DNA from: an archaeon | Lineage (GTDB): Archaea > Asgardarchaeota > Hermodarchaeia > Hermodarchaeales > Hermodarchaeaceae | Length of the DNA: 15,154 bases | Direction of reading: 5' to 3' | Assembly: GCA_016550485.1 (NCBI GenBank) | Contig: JABXGV010000256.1 | Span: 1-15,154, forward strand | Shown here: positions 8,291 to 14,281 of the stretch, one piece after another | How the letters are laid out: each line of letters starts with the position of its first letter | Position numbering within the stretch: the stretch's first letter is position 1 | Notes under the pieces: generated by a model | Told to the model about the DNA's origin: nothing | Seen by the model: only the letters and a program-made list of their open reading frames with translations | Database searches by the model: none | Translations under genes and position numbers: made by a program

Positions 8291-9451
8291 ATGATTAACG
8301 TAAGTGTTGTCGGCGCTGGGCAGACCAAGTTTGGTCGCCATCCAGAATATGACTTGCGTGAGCTATTTTCCATCGCCGCGTTAGGCGCCATAGACGAGGC
8401 AGGAATCGCTCCCGAAGACGTGGAAGCCGCCTTCATCGGGAACCTTTCATCAGACCGATTCAACGACCAATGCCACATCGCTCCGATGATGGTCGATTTT
8501 GCGGGCATGAAAGGAATCCCAGCCACCAAATGCGAAGCAGCCTGCGCCTCATCCGCCACCGCACTACGAGCGGCCATCCTCGCCCTCGAATCCGGTCTCT
8601 ATGACATTGTCCTCGCTGCAGGAGTGGAAAAGATGTCGGACCTGCCAACACCCGGCGTCATCGAAACATTGGCCAAGGCGGCAGACAACACCTTCGAAGC
8701 CACACCCGGCATCACTTTTCCCGGCATCTTCGCGGTTCTCGCCGTTGCGCACATGCACAAATACGGTACAACGCGCGAACAGTTAGCCGCCGTCGCAGTG
8801 AAGAACCATGCCAATGCAGTTCACAACCCGCTCGCGCAGTACCAGAAAGAGATTACCCTTGAGAAGGCGCTGTCTTCACGGATGGTAGCTTGGCCACTCG
8901 GGCTCTTCGACTGCTCACCAATCAGTGATGGCGCCGCAGCAGTCATCCTCGTCCGCACTAAAGACGCTCGGAAATACACCGATGCTCCCGTCAAAATCAT
9001 CGCATCCACTCAAGCCTCAGACACTATGAACCTGTGTGACCGGGACTCCCTATCCACTCTATACGCAGCCAAAACCGCTGCTCAAAAAGCCTACAAGCAG
9101 GCGAAACTCGAACCACGGGATATCGACTTCGCCGAGGTCCATGATTGCTTCACAATCGCAGAAATCATCGCCACAGAGGACCTCGGGTTCTTCAAACCCG
9201 GTCAAGGTGGCCCAGCCGTCGAGCAAGGCCTCACAAGGATCGGCGCGGAAAAAACCATCAACACGAGCGGCGGCCTTAAAGCAAAGGGGCATCCGGTCGG
9301 CGCGACTGGCATCTCCCAACTCCGCGAGCTCTATCTACAACTCCGAAATGAAGCTGGAAAACGACAGGTTCCCGATGCTGATGTTGGTCTAGCTCACAAT
9401 GTAGGAGGAACCGGCGCGTCCTGTGCGATTCACATCTGTCAGAGGTGGTGA
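8291..9451 (+). CDS. Archaeal thiolase (acetyl-CoA C-acyltransferase, SCP-x-like)
   Basis: Thiolases condense two acyl-CoA molecules or cleave 3-ketoacyl-CoA; archaeal versions supply acetoacetyl-CoA for the mevalonate pathway or degrade ketoacyl-CoA. From the ATG at 8291 the protein is 386 residues, normal for the family. Visible are the nucleophilic Cys85 in EAACASS, SDGAAAVIL (212-220), His284 in EVHDCF, His334 in GHPVGATG, and the second Cys378 in GTGASCAIH. A longer reading from TTG 8213 adds 26 residues with no family character; the MINVSVVGAGQTKFG opening and AGGAT eight bases upstream favour 8291. The DUF35 gene follows after 6 bases, the usual archaeal pairing. HMG-CoA synthase, which often completes this trio, is absent from the window. 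Confidence 0.92.
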   Translation: MINVSVVGAGQTKFGRHPEYDLRELFSIAALGAIDEAGIAPEDVEAAFIGNLSSDRFNDQCHIAPMMVDFAGMKGIPATKCEAACASSATALRAAILALESGLYDIVLAAGVEKMSDLPTPGVIETLAKAADNTFEATPGITFPGIFAVLAVAHMHKYGTTREQLAAVAVKNHANAVHNPLAQYQKEITLEKALSSRMVAWPLGLFDCSPISDGAAAVILVRTKDARKYTDAPVKIIASTQASDTMNLCDRDSLSTLYAAKTAAQKAYKQAKLEPRDIDFAEVHDCFTIAEIIATEDLGFFKPGQGGPAVEQGLTRIGAEKTINTSGGLKAKGHPVGATGISQLRELYLQLRNEAGKRQVPDADVGLAHNVGGTGASCAIHICQRW

Positions 9452-9457
9452 AAGAAA

Positions 9458-9877
9458 ATGATGTCTTCTGAAACGACGATATTGAACTATCAGGCGCTGC
9501 TTAATGAGCGGAAATTGTGTGCGGCGGAATGCCCTAGCTGCAAAACTTTGATGCTTCCACCGCGGTTATTCTGTACCAAGTGTCATAAGCGGGGAACGCG
9601 GTGGAAGGTGCTGAGTGGACGCGGAAAAATTCGCTCCTTCACTGTTATCCACATCGCCGCGACCACACATGCAGCAGACGCGCCCTTTGTCGTAGTTGTG
9701 GTACGACTCAAAGAGGGGCCTTCGATTACTGCACGGTTAATCGGAGTTAATCCTCTAAAGCCGGAAGACATCAAGGTTGGTGCTTCTGTGGTTGCTGACT
9801 TTGAGGAGGCTTCCGGACCCACTTCAGACCAGCCAGATATGCGTCTGGTCTTCCGCCCTTACTTAGTACATAAGTGA
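9458..9877 (+). CDS. DUF35 zinc-ribbon/OB-fold protein, thiolase partner
   Basis: A 139-residue protein with an N-terminal rubredoxin-like zinc ribbon (CPSC at 25-28, CTKC at 39-42) and a C-terminal OB-fold (about 50-138, GRGKIRSFTVI onward). In the characterised archaeal thiolase/HMG-CoA synthase complex a DUF35 protein scaffolds the enzymes and forms part of a shared CoA-binding site; the same is expected with the thiolase encoded 6 bases upstream. Start: ATG 9458, with a second ATG immediately after it; a GAGGTGGTG stretch overlapping the thiolase stop codon acts as ribosome binding site, indicating coupled translation. It ends 16 bases from the convergent gene on the other strand. Confidence 0.9.
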   Translation: MMSSETTILNYQALLNERKLCAAECPSCKTLMLPPRLFCTKCHKRGTRWKVLSGRGKIRSFTVIHIAATTHAADAPFVVVVVRLKEGPSITARLIGVNPLKPEDIKVGASVVADFEEASGPTSDQPDMRLVFRPYLVHK

Positions 9878-9893
9878 CCGCGGTAAAGACAAG

Positions 9894-10526
9894 CTAGATG
9901 ATGGGTTCCAGCAGTTCACCGACCTTCTGTTTGAGGACTTTTTCTATCAACTCATCCTTCGAATTATCATAGGCTACTTGGAGTAGGTGGGTGACATCCT
10001 CAGAAGAGATGTATCGCGGATTGTTTCTCATGCAGACTCCAATGTAGCTTGCGTCACTTCTGTAAAGGCGTCTGCTCTTCCAATCTATTTTCAAGGAGGG
10101 TAACTGCCGTACTAGGTCTGCATCAAACTTGGTCAAAGATTCACCATAATACGGTAGTTTCACTGATTGGTCTTTTGCCCCCTCGAAGACATAATATGTT
10201 CTTCGTTTGCGCTTGTACTTTTGTCTAGGGTTGGGGGTCTTGATAGTGAAAAACCCTACAAGATAGAACTCGTTATCAATGAATGGGTTTCTAGCGATAA
10301 AAAAGGCGAGCCGTCCTTTCTTAATCCCTTTCCGGCTCGTGTAATACTTGTAGTCTCGGAAGAGCGTAGCACTCATACACCCCTTCTCCCATTTCTCGGA
10401 ATAGCAGAGCTGGGATTCAGGGCAGCAGGCTCTTTGAATCGGTGACTGCTTCTCAGCTGTAGTACAAACCCCATTGAATAGTTGCGGACTCCAATTCACG
10501 CTGATAATGATGTGCTGCTCGCTCAT
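9894..10526 (-). CDS. Unrecognised Cys-rich protein, possibly EVE/PUA-like or nucleotide-modification-associated fold
   Basis: A 210-residue protein I do not recognise. The N-terminal part carries five Cys (21, 34, 35, 41, 50) in about 30 residues, which could bind a metal or cluster. Then comes a basic segment (YKYYTSRKGIKKGR, 59-72) and a hydrophobic beta stretch with FFIARNPF and FYLVGFFTI (75-95). A patch KYKRKRR (103-109) is strongly basic. The 'short basic loop, strand, aromatic-rich strand' look is reminiscent of EVE/PUA-like and Nmad-type domains, which act on modified nucleic acids, but this is a weak resemblance. The start is supported by AGGAAA upstream of the ATG and by a TATA-like box at 10591-10598. 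It is monocistronic and convergent with the DUF35 gene. Its base composition seems slightly more AT-rich than its neighbours. Confidence 0.65.
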   Translation of the reverse strand: MSEQHIIISVNWSPQLFNGVCTTAEKQSPIQRACCPESQLCYSEKWEKGCMSATLFRDYKYYTSRKGIKKGRLAFFIARNPFIDNEFYLVGFFTIKTPNPRQKYKRKRRTYYVFEGAKDQSVKLPYYGESLTKFDADLVRQLPSLKIDWKSRRLYRSDASYIGVCMRNNPRYISSEDVTHLLQVAYDNSKDELIEKVLKQKVGELLEPII

Positions 10527-10590
10527 AGCAGTATTTTCCTGGTGATTCTTACCGAATCAGATGAGATGTCGGTCATAAGATAAGCTTTTG

Positions 10591-10598
10591 CTTTATAT
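10591..10598 (-). promoter_or_regulatory. TATA-like box for the Cys-rich minus-strand gene
   Basis: Read on the minus strand this is ATATAAAG, about 65 bases ahead of the ATG at 10526, in the 85-base gap after the M20 gene. It predicts transcription starting near 10565 and a leader of about 40 bases that includes an AGGA ribosome binding site. It suggests that the gene is transcribed separately from the upstream M20 gene. Confidence 0.5.
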
Positions 10599-10611
10599 GG
10601 CTGTGCTCTTC

Positions 10612-11949
10612 TTACTCGTCGATTCCAAGATATCGCATCGCTGTTAGAGCATTTACCTTCGTTGCGGTAATCATTTCCTCAATCGAGATATACTCATCAG
10701 CCTGATGGGCAAGAGCACCATTACCCGGGCCATAGACCACTGTTGAAGAAATTCCTGCTTTACGAAGTAACCTGCCATCTGTTGCAAAGGTGGCCATAAA
10801 GAAAATAGTAGGACCTGCGAGTTCCCTTGAGGTTGTCAGTAGGGTGGTGGCTAGTGAATCCGCTTCAAAGTTAGGAACAGATGTCCCCTCAAAGGCGCTA
10901 ATAATCTCCACTTCAAAGGCATTGGCTAAACCTAAATCCCTAGCTAGTTCATGAAGGAAGGCTGGAATTGTTTGAGGCGATTGTCCAGGTAGTATCCGGA
11001 AATCCAGTTCTACCTCACACTGGTCAGGTACAACATTCGCTACAACGCCTCCCGAAATCGTACCAACATTCAGAGTAGTCTTGGTTAACGCTTCTAACAC
11101 CGCATGAAGGAAGTTCAACCTCCCATTCTTAGCTAGAAGTGATTCCAAGGCTGCAGACTCCATTCCCATTACACCTGCTATCTGTTGAATAAGGACCTCC
11201 CGCTCAAGAGGAGGTGGAACAGTGGGTAACTCCTGGTCCAATAAGGCAGCTAGGAATCGTAACATCCTAGTGATAGCGTTTTCCCCCATTAGTGGCACAC
11301 TACCATGCGCCTTACGTCCCTTCGTCGTTACCTTCACCCAGATAGGCCCCTTCTCACCTATGCAGAGTGTTCGTCCCATTGTTCCAGTTCCAGTAGGTTC
11401 ACTCACAATAGAGGCGTCAGCGCGTATCTTTTCCCAGATATTATTAATGCACCAAGTGGTCCCCAAATCTCCTTGACGTTCCTCGTCACCAACCACATTG
11501 ATAATAACCGTTCCCTTCAATGGTACATCTAAATTCTTGAGTACACAAAGGGCCACCGTCATAGCAGCCACACCGCCTTTCATGTCCACAGATCCACGCC
11601 CATAGACTCTCCCCTCTTTAACCTCGCCTCCAAAAGGGTCCACTGTCCAATCATCCAGGCTGCCTGGTGGTACCACATCAATGTGGCCGTTAAAGAGAAG
11701 TCGACGCCCCTCCTTTACTCCTTCTAGTGCGGCTACCAGGTTTTCAATGCTTGGGTGTGATTTGAATAGCTCGTATGGGATTTTATACTGTTCAAGGTGT
11801 CTGCCGACTAGGTGAGCTGACTCTGCTTCTCCACGGGTTTCCCGGTCATAACTTGGAATTCGGACTAAGTTACTACACAGCTTCACCAGCTCGTCCTTAC
11901 AAGCATCTACGCGTTTTATGACACGCTGCTCCCAATCGATCAATGACAT
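10612..11949 (-). CDS. M20-family metallo-deacylase/peptidase (ArgE/DapE/CPG2 type)
   Basis: A di-zinc cytosolic hydrolase that removes acyl groups from amino acids or cleaves dipeptides. The family metal ligands are all visible: His89 and Asp91 (GHIDVVP), bridging Asp122 (SVDMKGG), catalytic/ligand Glu156-Glu157 (GDEER), Glu184 (SEPTG), and His415 (ALAHQADE). The inserted dimerisation domain (about 195-330) contains GRKAHGS with His215, which normally completes the partner's active site. Its length of 445 residues is typical. ArgE, DapE and non-specific deacetylases cannot be separated by eye, and no lysine or arginine biosynthesis genes flank it. There is almost no room for a leader: a TATA-like TTTTATT lies 25-31 bases before the ATG, so translation is probably leaderless. 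Confidence 0.9.
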   Translation of the reverse strand: MSLIDWEQRVIKRVDACKDELVKLCSNLVRIPSYDRETRGEAESAHLVGRHLEQYKIPYELFKSHPSIENLVAALEGVKEGRRLLFNGHIDVVPPGSLDDWTVDPFGGEVKEGRVYGRGSVDMKGGVAAMTVALCVLKNLDVPLKGTVIINVVGDEERQGDLGTTWCINNIWEKIRADASIVSEPTGTGTMGRTLCIGEKGPIWVKVTTKGRKAHGSVPLMGENAITRMLRFLAALLDQELPTVPPPLEREVLIQQIAGVMGMESAALESLLAKNGRLNFLHAVLEALTKTTLNVGTISGGVVANVVPDQCEVELDFRILPGQSPQTIPAFLHELARDLGLANAFEVEIISAFEGTSVPNFEADSLATTLLTTSRELAGPTIFFMATFATDGRLLRKAGISSTVVYGPGNGALAHQADEYISIEEMITATKVNALTAMRYLGIDE

Positions 11950-11959
11950 AGGCTGCAGC

Positions 11960-11967
11960 TTAAAATA
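11960..11967 (+). promoter_or_regulatory. TATA-like box for membrane zinc-ribbon gene
   Basis: TTAAAATA-type element (CTTAAAATA from 11959) on the plus strand in the 75-base divergent region. A transcript starting about 25-30 bases later would carry the GAGGA ribosome binding site at 12015-12019 before the ATG at 12025. It partly interleaves with the opposite-strand promoter of the M20 gene, so the two may compete. Confidence 0.35.
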
Positions 11968-11973
11968 CTAAAG

Positions 11974-11980
11974 AATAAAA
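11974..11980 (-). promoter_or_regulatory. TATA box for leaderless M20 gene
   Basis: TTTTATT on the minus strand, at -31 to -25 from the ATG at 11949. This is the spacing expected if transcription starts at the start codon. No Shine-Dalgarno motif precedes that ATG, in agreement with leaderless initiation. Confidence 0.5.
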
Positions 11981-12014
11981 CTGTGTTCACCAAATTAGGG
12001 ACGGATAAGAATTC

Positions 12015-12019
12015 GAGGA
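12015..12019 (+). promoter_or_regulatory. Ribosome binding site fixing the start at 12025
   Basis: GAGGA, 5 bases before ATG 12025. It favours this start over the upstream GTG at 11983, which has no such motif, and over ATG 12031. Confidence 0.5.
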
Positions 12020-12024
12020 AATCG

Positions 12025-12396
12025 ATGACCATGAGAAGGTTTCGAGGTCCACGGTGGAGAAGATGGCATCGAAGGCGCCTAATACCGCGAAGAGGCTGGT
12101 TCTTGCGAAGGCTGATTCTACGTACAGCCATCTTCTTTCTAGTGGCGGGGGGTGCAAGGAGGGTGTATAAGCTCAGGCGGAAAGACGCAGCACGCGTCGA
12201 GCAAGAGACAGGAAAACCTGCCTCAGAGATGACCGAGAAAGAACTCAAAGCTGCCATGAAAAGACTCAGAATCAGGGAACTAGAAGTCGCCCCTGAAGAC
12301 CAGGAAGAGGTCACAGCATCATTCTGCCCCCATTGCGGCGAACCCATCGAAAAGGATGACCGGTTCTGCGTCAACTGCGGCGCCTCAGTGTACTAG
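12025..12396 (+). CDS. Small arginine-rich membrane-associated zinc-ribbon protein
   Basis: A 123-residue protein from the ATG at 12025. The first 35 residues are extremely basic and Trp-rich (WRRWHRRR). A short hydrophobic segment (ILRTAIFFLVAGGA) follows, likely a single membrane-inserted helix. A charged helical region (ASEMTEKELKAAMKRLRI) recalls SHOCT-type short helical hairpins. The C-terminus is a four-Cys zinc ribbon, CPHCG-x(9)-FCVNCG, of the common archaeal double-zinc-ribbon type. The architecture suggests a membrane-tethered zinc ribbon whose basic N-terminus could contact phospholipid headgroups or nucleic acid. No specific function can be assigned. It is divergent from the M20 gene and 116 bases before the CitG-like gene. 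Confidence 0.75.
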   Translation: MTMRRFRGPRWRRWHRRRLIPRRGWFLRRLILRTAIFFLVAGGARRVYKLRRKDAARVEQETGKPASEMTEKELKAAMKRLRIRELEVAPEDQEEVTASFCPHCGEPIEKDDRFCVNCGASVY

Positions 12397-12473
12397 CTCC
12401 TAAACTAGAAGCTGATAACCAGTTTGACTCAAACAGAGCTAGAACGCAAAACAGGAAGCGTGCAGTGAAAGGT

Positions 12474-12481
12474 CTTTTAAT
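12474..12481 (+). promoter_or_regulatory. Possible TATA box for CitG-like gene
   Basis: CTTTTAAT, 32-39 bases before the GTG at 12513, consistent with a very short leader. The surrounding 116-base gap holds no other clear element. Confidence 0.35.
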
Positions 12482-12512
12482 CATCCTTTAGTAACTGCTA
12501 TCTACAACATAG

Positions 12513-13508
12513 GTGACTACTGAGAAGGTGTCTAGTTTGATTGACGACAGGCTTTGGGAAATCTCCTGGAAAGGGCAGTTCGCAGTAATGCTAGATATTG
12601 TGACCCCCAAACCCGGCAATGTCCACCGCTACTACGATCATCCTGACACAAGGCTTGTCCACTTCACTGCAAGCATCGCACGGCTAGGGCAGCCCCTCTT
12701 CTTAGCAGCACAACGAGGAAACGAACTCCAGAGAACGCAAGACCCCTCTAGTGTAGGGCTGGGAGAGTTAATCAAGCTTGCAACACAAGCTACGATATCT
12801 CCCCACGGCAAGAATACACTATTAGGGACTATTCTTCTGATGGTTCCTCTAGCCGCTTCAGCAGGCATCGATGTTCAGGGTTCCCGATTCACACCAGAGA
12901 AACTCCGAAAGGGTATCACTCGCTTCCTCAAAGACTCAACGGTTGAGGATGCGGTCAGCCTAATTCACGCCCTTCAGATAGCCAAGCCCGGTGGGGCGAT
13001 TCCTAAAACCACCCAGTGGACAAGTAAACACAAATCACTGGACTACAGGTCACCTCAGACCATCCATCACCTCCGAGCCGAAGGATATACTCTCCGTTCC
13101 TACATGGCGCTATCTGCGCCCTATGATGCTGTTGCACAAGAATATGCCACAGACTTCGCCTACATATTCGATGTACTTTACCCCCAATTCTTCCACGCCC
13201 TGAATCGTCATACTACCGCAGAAAACGCTACTCTGAGTACCTTCATGTGGGAATTGGGTCAGCGTCCCGACACGTTCATCCAACGTAAAGCAGGCTCTGA
13301 GGCAGCCGAAGAGGTTCGCAGCCGTGCCCAATCTCTCTATACAAAGATGACCCACACTCCTGAGCCACAGTGGTTGAAGCTACTAGCACCCTTTGACAAT
13401 TACCTCCACTCAAAGGGGTCCCAGCTCAATCCAGGAACTACTGCAGACCTCCTTTCAGCTGCCATCTTTGTAGCTCTACTCGCCGAAAACTTAACCACAC
13501 TTCTCTAA
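12513..13508 (+). CDS. CitG/MdcB-family protein (triphosphoribosyl-dephospho-CoA synthase-like)
   Basis: CitG/MdcB enzymes make 2'-(5''-triphosphoribosyl)-3'-dephospho-CoA from ATP and dephospho-CoA, the prosthetic-group precursor of citrate lyase and malonate decarboxylase. Family landmarks are TPKPGNVHR (31-39), GKNTLLGTILLMVPLA (99-114, in place of the bacterial NTHKG-type motif), DTFIQRKAG (253-261), and NPGTTADLLSAAIF (306-319). No acyl-carrier subunit of citrate lyase or malonate decarboxylase is present, so an archaeal substrate other than the classical one is likely. The start is ambiguous: GTG 12513 fits a nearly leaderless transcript, whereas GTG 12528 or TTG 12537 (after GAGAAGGTG) are possible. 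Fold assignment is good; the exact reaction is unknown. Confidence 0.8.
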   Translation: MTTEKVSSLIDDRLWEISWKGQFAVMLDIVTPKPGNVHRYYDHPDTRLVHFTASIARLGQPLFLAAQRGNELQRTQDPSSVGLGELIKLATQATISPHGKNTLLGTILLMVPLAASAGIDVQGSRFTPEKLRKGITRFLKDSTVEDAVSLIHALQIAKPGGAIPKTTQWTSKHKSLDYRSPQTIHHLRAEGYTLRSYMALSAPYDAVAQEYATDFAYIFDVLYPQFFHALNRHTTAENATLSTFMWELGQRPDTFIQRKAGSEAAEEVRSRAQSLYTKMTHTPEPQWLKLLAPFDNYLHSKGSQLNPGTTADLLSAAIFVALLAENLTTLL

Positions 13509-13571
13509 TAGGGGAACACCGAAGGCAAGATGCAAAACTGAACCGTAACTAAAACAATAGAAAATGCTCAA

Positions 13572-13580
13572 CTTAAAATA
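13572..13580 (+). promoter_or_regulatory. TATA box for leaderless small-paralogue gene pair
   Basis: CTTAAAATA at -32 to -24 from the GTG at 13604, the spacing of an archaeal TATA box when transcription begins at the start codon. The GTG has no Shine-Dalgarno motif. The rest of the 95-base gap is AT-rich without other recognisable signals. Confidence 0.5.
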
Positions 13581-13603
13581 AATCAAATAATATCACCGTT
13601 ATA

Positions 13604-13897
13604 GTGAGGGCAGTGGCTTATACAGCAACTAATACCGTACTCATGGTGCAGCAACAACATATTTGGGGTTCGGGGTCTTGTCTTCCTCAACCCTTGGTCA
13701 AAGTATCGCCAGAAGTATTCATTAGCCTAAAAACTCGAATAGTAACCGTCGTCCACGGTAAAACAGGAAGGGCTTCTCAACACATCTACTTTGGAATTCT
13801 AGACGACCAGATTATCATCTACACTCTTTCAAGAACTGAACTAGCAATAACCATTGATATCGAAGCCGAAAAAATATGTAAAACACTTAGCCTCTGA
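13604..13897 (+). CDS. Small protein of unknown function, first of a tandem paralogous pair
   Basis: A 97-residue protein with no family I recognise. Its last 70 residues align with the next gene: shared P-x2-F and L, then TV-(V/I)-HG, G, HIY, YT, ID-(I/V)-EAEK, and a final SL. The pattern of alternating strands around VVHG, HIYFGIL and IIIYTL suggests a small mostly-beta domain ending in a helix containing EAEK. The first 27 residues have no counterpart in the paralogue, so an internal start (for example ATG 13643) is possible, although the TATA spacing supports GTG 13604. Separated from its paralogue by 50 bases. Confidence 0.65.
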   Translation: MRAVAYTATNTVLMVQQQHIWGSGSCLPQPLVKVSPEVFISLKTRIVTVVHGKTGRASQHIYFGILDDQIIIYTLSRTELAITIDIEAEKICKTLSL

Positions 13898-13947
13898 CGA
13901 AGAGCCTTCACTAAAATCCTCAAAGAGAAAATCAAGGAGTACTTTGT

Positions 13948-14208
13948 ATGAAATCAAGTAGCACTATTCCTGCAGAAAAGGTTACAGTAGGAGGACTGGC
14001 CATCCAGCTTGATCCCTACTTCTTCAGAAAACTTGTCGAACAGGAAGAACTAACAGTAATCCATGGGACAAGAGGCTTCTTCACTCGCTGGCACATCTAC
14101 ATTGCCCTAAACCAAGGACTGACCTTCTACACCAAATCGCTTCAACCTCTAGACTTCCTGAAAATAGATGTTGAAGCAGAAAAACTGGTCAGCTATATCT
14201 CACTATAA
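13948..14208 (+). CDS. Small protein of unknown function, second of a tandem paralogous pair
   Basis: An 86-residue protein homologous to the preceding one over residues 18-86 (LDPYFF, LTVIHGTRGF, HIYIAL, FYTKS, IDVEAEK, ISL). It starts at ATG with a strong AAGGAGT site 7 bases upstream, in contrast to the leaderless first copy, as expected for the second gene of a bicistronic transcript. It is probably a cytosolic domain of about 70 residues that may form a heterodimer with its paralogue. No motif shows a catalytic function. It is convergent with the aldolase-Fae gene, 73 bases away. Confidence 0.75.
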   Translation: MKSSSTIPAEKVTVGGLAIQLDPYFFRKLVEQEELTVIHGTRGFFTRWHIYIALNQGLTFYTKSLQPLDFLKIDVEAEKLVSYISL

Positions 14209-14281
14209 ACGTAGTTTATCACCTAGGAGGTACTGCTCCCACCTTGGAGCAAATGATAAAGGTCAACAGCTTGTAGATGTT

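Noticed and set aside
12407..12444. Possible terminator from AAACT/AGTTT inverted repeat after the zinc-ribbon gene
   Set aside because: Short AT-rich stem with a long loop and no T-tract downstream.
14235..14250. Hairpin GCTCC/GGAGC between convergent genes
   Set aside because: Only 5 bp of stem with no T-tract on either side; not enough for a terminator call.
14225..14276. Perfect AGGAGGT followed by a 7-codon ATG frame (14253-14276)
   Set aside because: Too short to support as a gene; the motif is in the gap between convergent genes and probably coincidental.
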